A stretch of 64,000 bases of DNA, from the NCBI GenBank assembly GCA_963585895.1, contig OY757924.1:62762433-62826432 (forward strand), in the 5' to 3' direction. This DNA comes from Sepioteuthis lessoniana (Eukaryota; Mollusca; Cephalopoda; Myopsida; Loliginidae). Positions 1-10,479 of this stretch are shown here, piece by piece (position 1 is the first letter of the stretch; each line of letters starts with the position of its first letter). The position numbers were made by a program, and so were the translations under genes. The notes under the pieces were generated by a model. The model was not told the DNA's origin. It worked only from the letters and a program-made list of their open reading frames with translations, and searched no databases.

Positions 1-600
1 CATATACATCCGAAAGGTCTTACTGTATATGCATCTGGTTACGGATATATCTGAATGGATATGTGTGGATATAATTGCAGTATGTTTGTATTCATAAAAT
101 GAATGTGGGCGTATATAAGTAGCAAAACTATGGCCATATTTCAATTCATAATAAAATTGAAAGAGATGGAATTCTCAATGGGAATGTAAAGCTATATTTT
201 TTTACGTAGGGAATAAAGAGATGACTTTGGTGTTAGGATGACCAGTTTCAGTAATGAAGGGTATAATTTCTAAGTACCTTTGCGCTGCAGAGACCGCACT
301 GGAAGTCCAAGACTCCTATATTCAAAGGAATCGTGACGAGTTAAACAGGAAATGACAATTTAGAATAGTGACTGGTTTGCTGCATTACTTGGATTATAAC
401 CATCCGCTATTAATCTTCTACGTCGGCAAAAGAGAGTCATGTTGTGTAGCTCCTCTGGATTAGCGTATATTCAGTCAGACGGGATTATCACAATTGTTAA
501 CTAGAATCCACCAAAGAGTAAATGAAGAAATGACTTCTTTATTCTTGGGTACATTTGTTCTTTTTTTTTTCTTCTTGATGGACCTAAATCTTAAAACCCC
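1..600. other. AT-rich unique sequence, no gene seen
   Basis: I see no recognisable open frame, repeat family or RNA gene here. Confidence 0.5.
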
Positions 601-609
601 ACGAAAAAG

Positions 610-860
610 CAGCAGTGTGGTCACTTACCACGATCTCTAAAACCATCCAAATAAGACGAACAAGACATGTCAAGCCCTACTGGAGAAGCCAGAAACAACT
701 CATGATTGACGTTTTCTTATAGACCTCTTAACTTAGACATGCCAGTGTAGGCCGACCAACAAGAATCTACCTACAACAGCATTGTACAGACACAGAATGT
801 ACCTGGAAGACCTGCCGGTGGCGATAGACAATGGGTACGAATGACGAATAAGAGAGCCGT
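610..860 (+). mobile_element. RTE-like LINE, 3' end, decayed
   Basis: Conceptual translation, with stops and frame jumps, gives blocks such as RRTRHV, VGRPTRIYLQQHCTDTEC and a decayed MNDRE-type end. These match the C-terminal end of the reverse transcriptase ORF in the better preserved copies at 34.4, 39.5 and 57.4 kb. Only the last ~80 codons remain. I assign it to an RTE-like non-LTR retrotransposon from memory of family style; the clade is less certain than the homology. Confidence 0.65.
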
Positions 861-919
861 GCAATATGTGTGCGTGTTTTAAGCTTATAATTGATCGGTG
901 TCAACGAGCCATATTAAAT

Positions 920-1140
920 TTGTTTGCTCATAATTAAATGGTTTCAAGTATTATTATTCAACGCTAATGATTCTACTTGATATTAATCGTTTGTTTAAAG
1001 GGATTACTTGCATTATACTCATTTGTTTGTAATCAATTATATGCCTTCAATATTGCTATTAAACATTGATAAATCTATTCTTCAAGTATTCATTTCTAAT
1101 ACGAATAACTTGCACACAGCTAAATGGTTTCAATTAACCA
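920..1140 (-). repeat. Family D internal repeats, degenerate
   Basis: Contains several weak copies of a unit of the type 'aaatggtttcaagtatt', as in family D copies at 6.3-6.5 and 31.6-31.7 kb. Neither the head nor the tail of family D is visible. Confidence 0.35.
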
Positions 1141-1590
1141 ACTAACTAACCAATAATGATAATAATAATCAAAAGTAAAAGTTTGAACAGTTCTATTTGA
1201 CTTGTACATTTCCCATCGATTTTTAAAAACTTTAAAAATGTCTTTTTTGAGATAATTTTTACAAAGCAAAACTTGTCCAGCTTCATAATTTCTAATCGGG
1301 ATCTTTTTTAAACGAACATATATTATTAGATATCATTTAGGGTTAAATATTACGGCATTAAAACCTGTATCCAAAAACTCGGAAATTTGACTATTCAAAA
1401 AAAAAAGATACTCCTTATGTATATTTATACAATTTGATTCTTGATTGCAGACTATAATGTTCTCCTAGAAATAATAAAAACCTGGTAAGCTTGGTTTGAG
1501 GTTGTTTCATACAAAAATTGCAAGCGGACACTCACTTGTGTGAAAAGGCATCTCCCAGTAAAACAATATAATGTGGTAGAAAACGTTTAT
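1141..1590. other. AT-rich unique sequence
   Basis: Nothing recognisable before the (TA)n run that starts near 1597. Confidence 0.4.
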
Positions 1591-1595
1591 GTATG

Positions 1596-1596
<1 letters not shown>

Positions 1597-1640
<44 letters not shown>
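1597..1640. repeat. (TA)n microsatellite
   Basis: Uninterrupted TA dinucleotide run. It produces an artefactual IYIYIY open frame. Confidence 0.95.
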
Positions 1641-1645
<5 letters not shown>

Positions 1646-1934
1646 AAGATCTCACATCTTTACAATCGTTTTATATGTTTCATATATCTCTTTTATAATA
1701 GAAGACAATGATCCGACGCATTTGAAATATTCTTGTTCTGAACAAATAGTGAATAAACTCGTATCGGAGAGCTATAAAATGCATTTTCAGCCAGTCTTGC
1801 CGCGGGGCAGTACAATTTATAGTTCGTTTTTCAACGTTCTGTAACCCTCCCATAAAAGACAATAGCAATCACCCCAAAGTTCATTCGCTCCTCGGTGAGC
1901 TCATATTTTCTAGAATCCTCGTTCACATGAAACC

Positions 1935-1938
1935 GCAC

Positions 1939-2016
<78 letters not shown>
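1935..2016. repeat. (CA)n followed by (TA)n
   Basis: Compound dinucleotide microsatellite: CA run with small interruptions, then TA. The CA-to-TA junction recurs at 16.2, 18.3, 22.3 and 59.6 kb, suggesting decay or slippage between the two motifs. Confidence 0.95.
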
Positions 2017-2189
2017 GTGTAAGAGAAATAGAAAGAGAGTGGGTGAAAGGGGAGAGCTATGCATAGATATATGAAAACAATGCGTCAAATATTGTAAAGA
2101 CTTTATAAAATACAACTAATACAACTACGAATAAGGATAATGATCATAATAAGGAATATAAACTGCCTCAAAATGTACAAAATATCACA

Positions 2190-3838
2190 TGAAGAAACTT
2201 TGCTGAAGCAAAGATCCAAAGAAGTTTTTTCAAGGAGATGCTCTATCACCGTTACACTTCATAATTGCAATGGTGCCACTTAACCACATACCCAGAAAAT
2301 GCACAGCCGGATACAAATTTAGTAGATCGAAGGAAACGATCAATCACTTAATGTGCATAGAAAACATCAAACTATTTGCAAAAAAAAAATGAATAAGAAC
2401 TGGAAAATCTAATACACGCAATTAGAATATAAAGTCTAGTCATAGGAATGGAATTTAGCATGGAAAAATGTGCATTGCTAGTAATGAAACGTGGCAAATC
2501 ACATCTAACTAACAAAATGGAAATACAAAAACAAGGCAAGATTAGAACGCTCATATAAAAAGGAAATCTACATATAATTGGGCTTCTTGAAGGCTGACAC
2601 CATCAAACAAGTGGAAACGTGAGACAAAATTCAAAAAGAATATCTCAGGAAAATTAGAAAACTACTCGAGACAAAACTCTGCTGACGATATCTTATCAAA
2701 GGAATAAATGCCTGCTCTGTTCCTCTCGTTAGATATTCCGGTCCCTTTCTGAAGTGGACCAGAGATAAACTTAAACAAATGGACCAAAGAAGAAAACTAA
2801 TGACCATGCATAAGGCATTTCATCCCAGAGACGACCTTGACAGACTATATGTATTAAGAAAAGAGGTGGGGAAGAGGACTTGCCAACACTGAAGATAGCG
2901 TTGACGCATCGATACGACTCGAAGACTACATAGAAAATCAGGAAGAAGGATACGATACTGACAACACAATGGATAACAGAATGACTATAACTAGGAAATA
3001 CAAATGGGAAGAAAAAACAGCTCTATTGGCGTTTTAAACGACTAATAAATAACCTCTCGCACGAGAAAACATGGACCTGGCTAAGAAAAGGAAACTAACC
3101 GAGAAACTCAATCTCTATTAATGTCAGCACAAAACAACACAATAAGAACCAATCATATCAAAGTGTGAATAGATAAGACACAACAAAATAGCAAATGTAG
3201 GGTATGCAGTGAGAGAGACGAAACCATCACTCACATTATAAGCGAACTTAGGAAATTAGCACAGAAGGGGTATAAGACTAGACATGACTGGGTGGGCAAG
3301 GTAATCCACTGGGAGATGTGCAAAAAATTGAAATTTAACCATACGAACAAATGGTATAAGCACAACTCAGCATTTGTCCTAGAAAATGACACACATAAAC
3401 TCGTAGGGGACTTTGACATACAAACGCATCACCTAATCTCTGCCAGAAGACCAGACCTAAGAGAAATCAACCAAAAAAAATAGGGAATTTACAAAATTGT
3501 GGACCTTTTGGTCCTAGATGACCACAGAAGAAACCTGAAAGAATGTGAAAAGAAGGATAAAGACCTCGACCTTGCTAGGGAATTGAAAAAAAAATTATGG
3601 AACATGAAAGTGTCAATTATACCAATTGTGATTTGTGCTTTGGTACAGTAACTAAAGGATTATTAAAGGGACTGGAGGACTTAGAAGTTGTAGGACGAGT
3701 GGATACCATCCAAACGACAGAATTATTGAGAACGTCCTGAATACTGAGAAGAGTTCTGGAGATTTGAGGAGACTTGCTGTCACTCAATATCCAGTGAAGG
3801 ACCATCAGCTAACGGTTATGTGAAAACATTTATTAAGA
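2190..3838 (+). mobile_element. R4/Dong-like LINE remnant, RT to 3' end
   Basis: Pieces of one ORF can be followed through stops. They include an RT motif close to GDALSPL at 2234, the catalytic box near 2355 decayed from a YxDD type to CIEN, and a thumb with WTRDKLKQMDQ-like residues at 2757. Next come a CCHC-type knuckle (CRVC...H) near 3198 and the endonuclease segment SARRPDL near 3440. The C-terminal end reads KDLDLARELK to LLRTS. Residue order RT, zinc knuckle, restriction-like endonuclease fits the R2/R4 superfamily. It is followed directly by (AAT)n, the target type of Dong/R4. It is non-functional. Confidence 0.8.

Positions 3839-3868
<30 letters not shown>
3839..3868. repeat. (AAT)n at an R4 3' junction
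   Basis: Trinucleotide run directly after the R4 3' end and directly before the next R4 fragment. This fits insertion of R4/Dong elements into TAA repeats. Confidence 0.9.
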
Positions 3869-3869
<1 letters not shown>

Positions 3870-4409
3870 TAGAAAAGCGCAGAGGAATACTGTCTACAGC
3901 CACCAAAAACAATACTGAAATACGACCTGAACAACTACAAAAAAAGAATGGGTGGAAATACAACTCTGTGGACGTTTTAAGCGACTAATAAGCAACATCT
4001 CACACGAGAAAACATAGACGTGTCTAAGAAAGAGAAACCATAAGAGAGAAAATTTAATCCCTCCTAGTAGCAGCACAAAACAACGCTATAGGAAGCAATC
4101 ATATCAAAGCAAGAATAAATAAGACACAACAAAACAGTAAATATAGTTTATGTGGTAATATAGACGAAACCATCAATCATATAATAATCGAACGCAGCAA
4201 ATTAGCGCAGGAAAATCTAGGAGACTAGACACGACTTGGTGGGCAAGGTGATCCTCTGGGAATTGTGCAAGAAGAGTTAATTTGACAATACAAACAAATG
4301 GTATATGCACAACCTAGAATCAGTCTTGGAGAATAAAATGCAGAAACTCCACTGGGATTTTGAGAGACAAACAGCTCACCTAATTTCAGCTAGACAACCA
4401 GGTCTTATG
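3869..4409 (+). mobile_element. R4/Dong-like LINE, second copy, 5' part
   Basis: Translation with stops shows GRFKRLISNISHEKT, then the SLCGNID...INHII knuckle region and the endonuclease start (LISARQPGL). It breaks off at 4409 inside the endonuclease. The expected continuation (IKLKEKEKKDKYLDLAREL) resumes at 5137, so the intervening 0.73 kb probably entered this copy or replaced about 65 bp of it. Confidence 0.75.
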
Positions 4410-4911
4410 CTATATAATGACTGTTCACATGGATTTTAAGTTCGCTCCTGGTGACCCTGTTAGTTTTGACAAGCTGTCACATTGTGATTAGTAAACAGGG
4501 GGATGTCAGTGGATCAGGATTGGCCGGTCGAGCAGGTATTTAGCCGGAAGGGGACCATGTGATATGAGAATCACGCAGTCAGATTTAGACAGTCAGAATC
4601 GAGAGTCGAGCCAGGGATACGCATCCGATCAGGGGCATCTCTGACGTGTCTGACGATACGGCCTGCAAGGTGGGTGCAAGTGTTGGCACTCCCTGGTTCC
4701 AGGAAAAAGATATGGAGCAAGAAGAAGCCCCCTCTCTGAGTAAATATCTCTCCATCTATCTCTCAAACTTACAACAATCTGTGTCCATTTCAAGAATAAA
4801 ATGAGAGATATATTTTTATAAAGAAGTATGTTTCGTTCGTTCATTGAATTTGGTTCATTATCTTTGGTTTTGTTGGTTCTATGAGAAGTATACAACGCTT
4901 ATAATATGTAA
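4410..4911. mobile_element. Unclassified LTR-like block inside R4
   Basis: A segment with higher GC than its surroundings and no open frame. It has a TATTTAG-like box at about 4532 and AATAAA-type signals near 4796. Such features suit a solo LTR, but I could not fix TG...CA ends with a matching target duplication. It interrupts an R4 endonuclease region, so it is probably a mobile insertion of some kind. Confidence 0.35.
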
Positions 4912-5136
4912 GTAGAGTTGGTGACCTTAGTCGAATGTGGCCCAAAAGCTCCCTTTTTAATAGCTACTACATAGCGCTACTTATTTCGCTGGATGGCCCA
5001 CTTTACCCTTGGTCTTTACCTTATGATTCTGGGCGTAAAACAAGACCAAATCAAGTACTTTTTTTTGTCTTTGGTATGACTCAACCTGGCTTTGAACTCC
5101 GGTCGCCTGGATCATTGGCGAACACTCTACTGACAA
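4912..5136 (-). mobile_element. SINE-B, antisense
   Basis: Read on the minus strand it starts with a tRNA-like head (GAGTGTTCGCC..., then a B-box-like GTTCAAAGCC). The family body follows (GGTACTTGAT..., CTTGGTGTAG-like, AGCTATTAAAAAGGGAGC) and it ends GTCACCAACTCT. Colinear with copies at 19.2, 23.1 and 43.8 kb. Confidence 0.8.
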
Positions 5137-5455
5137 GGCAATAAAATTGAAAGAAAAGGAAAAGAAGGATAAATACCTCGACCTTGCTAGGGAATTGAAA
5201 AATCTGTGGAATATGAAAGTGACATTTTTACTAATTGTAATTAGTGCTCTTGGTATTGTCCCCAAAGGATTAATAAAGGGATTGGAGGACTTGGAAATAA
5301 ATGGACGCGTGGAGACCATCCAAACTACTCTGTTTTTGAGATCGGCCAGAATACTGAGAAGTGTCCCGGAGACTTGAGGAGTTTGCTGTCACTCAAACTT
5401 CATTGAAAGAAAATCAGCTATTGCTGATGTGAAAAACTCTCAAGGAGTAAATAAT
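5137..5455 (+). mobile_element. R4/Dong-like LINE, second copy, 3' end
   Basis: The open frame from 5147 encodes KYLDLARELKNLWNMKV, then GLIKGLEDLEINGRVETIQT and RSARILRSVPET, stopping at TGA. This is the C-terminus of the R4-type ORF. The 3' UTR carries the family mark 'TTTGCTGTCACTCAAA' and ends in TAAATAATAAT. Confidence 0.8.
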
Positions 5456-5462
5456 AATTTTA

Positions 5463-5680
5463 TGTGGTGTCCTTGATACTGTTTTTAAATGATTGAAAAA
5501 AGACTGGAGGAATTGGAAATCAGAGGGGAACAGATACTATCCTGACCACAGCTATAATCAGCTAGAATAATCAGTATAATCTTGTTGATCTGAGTTGACT
5601 TACACTCACTAAGAATCCAAGGAAATACACTGTCTACGGCTGGTTCGGATGACTCTCAAGGCGTGAAAGAATATTCATAT
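5463..5680 (+). mobile_element. R4/Dong-like LINE, degenerate 3' end
   Basis: Starts at the GTCCTTGATACTGT segment equivalent to LGIVPKG and runs through GGAGGAATTGGAAATCAGAG to SARIIS-like codons and the 3' UTR. Indels are many. It follows the preceding R4 3' end directly. Confidence 0.6.
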
Positions 5681-6280
5681 AATTTTAATGCATATATCGA
5701 TTTGCCTTTTGACGAAAGCAATTTAGACTCAAGCAGAGTTTAACTAGATGTGCAATACGTCAATATATAGTAAAGAACGAATTGAATCACTGATACGTAT
5801 CACCATATCCTTAGACGACTGTGAACGTCTACTTTAAGTATACTGGGTAGTTCATATTTATAGAATAGAATGGAGATTATTTTCATAGAGCAGAGGACAA
5901 GAACAATTTTTATTCGTCCCATTCAAAGAACAGGACAGAACTGTAGAATTTAAGAAACTGCACTTGAATCCTAACCATAAAGCTGATTAGCAGTAGCTAG
6001 ATCCAATTCTTGATCCATGGAACAGTGGCTTGATCCAATGTAGATTGAACTATTACTTACTTGCAAGGCAAAAAAATATTTTCTATCTTCTTCGGGTATT
6101 TGATAATAAATAAAGTCAGCTCAGATATTTTTCTTTCATGCTTGTTCCTCACGACCTAGTTCCGCCTTTCGTAACAGTTACAGTCGTAGAAAATGGATTC
6201 CTCTAAAACCTTTGGGAAAAACATGGTACCTCTTGTTCTCCTAAGCGAGTAATGGATAAATAGAAGAATATTGTTATGTT
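5681..6280. other. AT-rich unique sequence
   Basis: No repeat family or coding segment recognised. Confidence 0.4.
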
Positions 6281-6282
6281 TT

Positions 6283-6745
6283 GTTTTGTTTATTTTTATG
6301 GCATATCAACAATTGTAGTTTATCTAATACTTAATCTTTTTTTACAAATAGGATTTCTAAACACATTTGTTGATAATACATTTAAAGAGCCTCAGCTCAT
6401 ATCTTTGGCACGCATAAATGATTTCACTTTTTTTTCTATCAAATACGAATAATTTTATTCACGATTAATCGCTTTTTTTACACTGTTAAATTGTTTCAAG
6501 TATGGCTATTCAACATTCATAATATGGGATACTCTCAGGTGTTACCGCTCCGGGTTAGAGTGGACCTAGGAGTAATGGAAATAAAGGATTACATTACATT
6601 CTCCAAAGTTCAAACATTACTGGAAAGTGACTATCAGATTGTTTAGTGCCATATCCAGGACATGCGTTGTTGGTGTCTTACCCCTCTGCAAAGATGAAGT
6701 CGGTGTATTCTACTGCCTTAGCTGACTAGAACAGAAGAAATTAGG
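6283..6745 (-). mobile_element. Family D copy
   Basis: On the minus strand it runs from a head (CTAAGGCAGTAGAATACACCG, ATGGCACTAAACAATCTGAT, CCAGGTCC/CCGGAGC blocks) to a tail containing GATATGCCATAAAAA. The same order appears at 21.4-22.2, 33.5-34.1, 49.3-49.8 and 62.2-63.2 kb. No coding capacity is seen. The 3' tail can form a hairpin and is shared with one SINE subtype. Confidence 0.75.
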
Positions 6746-6857
6746 AAATTGAATTTGGTGTGCCAATATGCCAGGAAGAAATAAAAACCCTGAATTAAAA
6801 ACTGTCAATAATCCGCTTCATAATTAGCATTGTCACTTCCTGATAATGATGGTGGGG

Positions 6858-6858
<1 letters not shown>

Positions 6859-6911
<53 letters not shown>

Positions 6912-6938
6912 ATGTGTGTGTGTATGTGTGTGTGTGGT
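6859..6938. repeat. (TA)n and (TG)n
   Basis: Compound microsatellite lying directly upstream of the tail of the next family D copy. Confidence 0.95.
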
Positions 6939-6947
6939 TATTTTGGT

Positions 6948-7690
6948 TTCGTTTTATGGCATATCAACCATTGTAGGTTATCTAATGCCAAGTTAATTAT
7001 TATATATATATATATATAAAGACTTCTATTTCAAACGAGTCAGTTTAGCATAAGTACACAGTCAAAATGTAAAAAAAATAGCAATTTCAAATAATTCAGT
7101 CCAGCACAAGTACGGAGTCCACATGTAAAAACAGTTCTATTTCAAGTAATTCAGTTTAGCATATATGCACACTTAAATTTTCCCGGTTTTATGGCACATA
7201 AACCATTGTATGTTATTAATTCCAAATACCTTTTATGCTTATGAACAGTTACATTCCAAGTAATTCAGTTTAGTATAAGTATAGTTTTTGTTTATACTGT
7301 TAAATGTTAACACATGTCTATTTCAAACAATTAAGTTAAAGATAAGTCCATTTTTAATGTCAGAAACAGTTCCATTTCAAACTATTCCGTTTAGCATAAG
7401 TATGCATTTTAAAAGCCAAAACAGTCTTCTTTTAAGCAATTCATGTTAGCATAAGTAGACGGTTTTATTTATAGATAACACCATATCACGTTCTACCACT
7501 CCGGTGGATATTTGAACTGGAGGCGATGGCAATGAAGCAGTACTCTGCATTCCTCAAAGCTCCAACTTTACTGGAACCTCATCATCAGATTGTTTAGTGT
7601 CATATCTAGGACACTGTTTGGTGGGGGTCTTACCCCTCCGGAGAGAAAGAGTCGGTGTATTCTACAGCCCCTGTCAACTGGGCAATGTGT
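6948..7690 (-). mobile_element. Family D copy with long internal tandem repeats
   Basis: Full structure on the minus strand: head near 7690-7490, about seven internal units of roughly 50-60 bp between 7465 and 7020, and the hairpin tail at 6950-6990. The internal unit on the plus strand reads like 'TTCTATTTCAAATAATTCAG' followed by TTTAGCATAAGTA and TTTAAATGT. Confidence 0.8.
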
Positions 7691-7704
7691 GTCTGATTGT
7701 ATAT

Positions 7705-7841
7705 ATATATGGGGTAATTTACTAAGCTTTTTGCTTAGATGTGGCACAAGGCCATATGAAAGGGGCACCCAATGAGACTCGAACTCACTCGTGTAGGTTT
7801 GCTAGTCGAGCTTGCTAACCATTACACCACCAGAGGCGCCT
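7705..7841 (-). mobile_element. tRNA-headed SINE fragment
   Basis: On the minus strand: GGTGGTGTAATGGTTAGC (A box) then GAGTTCGAGTCTC (B box) 30-40 bases later, as in a tRNA gene. A short body follows and stops at TAAATTACCCC. It lacks the acceptor pairing needed for a real tRNA, so I call it a truncated SINE. Confidence 0.7.
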
Positions 7842-7899
7842 TGATTGTATGTATATATATATATATATGTGTGTGTGTGTTTGTGTGTGAGTGTGTGTT

Positions 7900-8130
7900 A
7901 TTTGTAAACTAATAGTTCGTGAGTAACATTTCAAATAAGTCAGAGCTCATTTTTTTTTGCACACAACGAAATGCTTTTAAGTATTGATATGTAAATATTA
8001 CAATTCAATTTATCATAAATTAATTGTTTACGCACATTTAAATGGGTAAACAGTTCTATTTTACAAATTAATTAAAACTCTGTCAAGTACTCCCAACCCG
8101 GATCAGAGAGTACGTAAGAATAATGCCAAT
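7900..8130 (-). repeat. Family D internal repeats, fragment
   Basis: Two to three degenerate units (ACATTTCAAATAAGTCAGAGC; AACAGTTCTATTTTACAAATT), then CCCAACCCGGATCAGAG resembling the family D GC-rich block. Confidence 0.5.
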
Positions 8131-9200
8131 GATGTTAAACTCACAATTCAACAAATCTCATGGACTATTGCCTTGCTATTAGAAAGTTTGATTAGGATAT
8201 TCGTTCGGGGGAGGGATTCTTATTCCTTTGAAAAGATGTGGCTAACGCAATCTACCACCCAGTCGACCGAGCTGGCAAAATTTAAGTTAAATTTAACATT
8301 TATTCTATTTTTTATCTCCTCCTTCTTAGAAATAAGAAATTATACGTTTCATATAATGTTTAAAGCGCAAAATTTCTGCAATATTCAGAATAAACCAACC
8401 GACACGTTCCAATAAAAATGAATCAAGTTAGCGGCGAAAATAAGCTCACACATAAAATAAAAAAAAATTATCAGAAAACGTCTATTCTAGTGGATATTTC
8501 ACAATAACGCAGTAAAATCTATAGTTCTTGACTATAGATATAATTTAGTTTTGGTCATTCTGTACCGAATATAATGAAGCGGGAAGAGGCGAAAAAATTA
8601 ATTCTGTATTTCTTATGTATAATACTCATCGCTAACTTTTGCGCTGTAAAATTCTGCGCCTTATACACAAATAATGATGGTATTTCTTACCCTGAGAGGT
8701 AATTACTCTTCGTGGCAGCTCGATATCTTAAAGTGTGATGGAAACATCCAATTCATTATTCTCGTTTTGTTTAGCATTCTATTTTGGACTAATTTGTTAC
8801 ATCCAATGATAAAACCTGTCAGCTTTTCGTTTCTATTCCTACAAAGACGGATTTTATTATTATTAGTCTCTTTTGTCATGAAGTAATTTGGTCTGATTCT
8901 ATGGTTTGGAGCAGCTCTTATCATTGATTTTCCTTTCTTTTAAAGTTCTTATTTTCATGATTGCCAGCCAATCCTATCATTCGTTAATATTATCTACCAG
9001 TATATTTCTAGATGTAATATTTAATGAGTTAAAGTCTCAGCAAGTATCATGTATATTCTTCTCATATCCTCGTTGATTGTGAAAGTGAGTCTAGTACCCA
9101 TCATGACCGGGGTGCTTGGAAGAGTGGCGAAGAGCTTCGTGAATTAATATAAGCTGCATGTGCATGAGTGAAAGGAAACCAATTTGATATTACGTTTACT
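8131..9200. other. AT-rich unique sequence
   Basis: Two overlapping short open frames (8173-8415, 8674-8886) show no family features I recognise. No repeat seen before the trinucleotide run at 9219. Confidence 0.4.
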
Positions 9201-9218
9201 AACACTTATTATTACTAT

Positions 9219-9290
9219 AGTAGTAGTAGTAGTAGTAATAATAATAATAATAATAATAATAATTTTTACTATTATTATTATTATTATTTA
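9219..9290. repeat. (TAG)n/(AAT)n/(ATT)n run
   Basis: Compound trinucleotide repeat at the 3' side of an antisense R4 copy. It switches from AAT to its complement ATT in the middle, giving a self-complementary stretch. Confidence 0.9.
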
Positions 9291-9473
9291 CTCCTCGAGA
9301 GTTTTTCACATCAGTTTTAGATGATGATCTTTCAGCGGAGTTTGAGTGACAGCAAGTCTCCTCAAGTCTCCAAGACTCTTCTCAGTTTTCTGGTCGTTCT
9401 CAAAAGTGCAATAGTTTGAATTGTCTCCACTCCTCCTCCAACCTCCAAGTCCTCCAGTCCCTTTAATAATCCT

Positions 9474-9477
<4 letters not shown>
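9285..9477 (-). mobile_element. R4/Dong-like LINE 3' end, copy 1 of an antisense string
   Basis: Minus strand encodes RLLKGLEDLEVGGGVETIQT..., then the 3' UTR with GACTTGCTGTCACTCAAACT. Its 5' end is cut at the ILL(R) codons and abuts (ATT)n at 9478. Confidence 0.8.

Positions 9478-9518
<41 letters not shown>
9478..9518. repeat. (ATT)n between R4 copies
   Basis: Trinucleotide run separating two R4 copies in the same orientation. Confidence 0.95.
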
Positions 9519-9992
9519 TGTTCCCAGCTACGTTAGGTGGTGGTTTCTTACTGGAGTATGAGTGACTGCAAGTCTCCTGATGTCCCCAGGACGTTTTTCA
9601 GTATTCTGGCCGATCTTAATAATTCCAGAGTCTGGATACTATCTACATGTCTTCTCATTTCAAAGTCTTCAAATCCATTTACAAATCCCAGAAGCATTAT
9701 TCCAATTACAACTGGTATCAATGTCACTTTCATGTTCCATAGTTATTTTTTTTTTGTTCTCTATCAAGGTGTAGATATTAATCTTCCTTTTTGCTTTCAT
9801 TTGGTTTTACTCCGTCCTTTGCCCGGATGGTAACATTCTCTGTTGAACAGGTCCTTTTTTATTATTACAAGGTCTGGCCGAGATTAGATTATCTGTTAGT
9901 ATCTAAAAATCCCAGAGAACCAAGTACGTCTCATTCTCAAAGACGCATTCCGGGTTGTGCATATATCACTTATTCGTATGGACAAATTAAAT
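9519..9992 (-). mobile_element. R4/Dong-like LINE, copy 2 of the string
   Basis: A 61-codon open piece on the minus strand (9733-9548) reads MKVTLIPVVIGIMLLGFVNG, FEDFEMRRHVDSIQT and LLRSARILKNVLGT. Upstream lie frame-shifted pieces of the endonuclease (AEIRL...PDLVIIKKD-like). It ends around 9990 in the HTNKW region. Confidence 0.8.
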
Positions 9993-10023
9993 TTTTTTAC
10001 ACAGTTATTATTTCTACTTCTTT

Positions 10024-10285
10024 GAAACTTTTTCACATAAGTGAACGCCGAGGGTTTTCACTGGAGTTTAAGTGACAGGATTCTCCTCGAGTCTTATAGA
10101 CGTTTCTCAGTATTCTGTCCGATTTTATTAATAATGTAGACAGGATGATCCCCACGTCCTCTGATTTTCAAGTCTTCCAGTATCATTGCCAATGCTTTGG
10201 AGATTGTTCCGAGCGTTAACTTCATGTTCAATAGTTTTTAGTTCTCTAGCAAGGTCAACGTACGAGTAATCTATTTTATTCCTTT
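10024..10285 (-). mobile_element. R4/Dong-like LINE 3' end, copy 3 of the string
   Basis: Minus strand order: LARELK equivalent at 10245, MKLTLGTISKALAMILEDLKIRG, RTEY-like ending, then 3' UTR CTGTCACTTAAACTCCAGTG at about 10060. Truncated on both sides. Confidence 0.7.
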
Positions 10286-10287
10286 GA

Positions 10288-10479
10288 GGGTTTTTCTCTC
10301 CGGCATCAATTGATTGTCTTCATTGGACTTCAAGTGACAGCAAGTGTATTCATATCTCCCGTACTCTTCAGAGTATTTTGGTCGACCTTAAGAGTGCTGT
10401 TGTTTGCATAGTCTCTTACTCGTGTTCTTATTTCTAATTCCTCAAGTCCCTTTACGAATCATTTGTTGACTGAATCAGT
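10288..10479 (-). mobile_element. R4/Dong-like LINE, copy 4, 3' part
   Basis: 3' UTR CTTGCTGTCACTTGAAGTCC and C-terminal codons up to GLRELEIRT. The reading frame stops at 10479 and continues in the same order at 11264 after the family F insert. Confidence 0.75.

Noticed and set aside
7765..7841. tRNA gene on the minus strand
   Set aside because: A and B boxes are present, but the acceptor arm does not pair and the sequence continues into a SINE body.
9219..9290. CRISPR-like or regulatory array
   Set aside because: It is a trinucleotide microsatellite with no spacer structure, and the window is eukaryotic in character.
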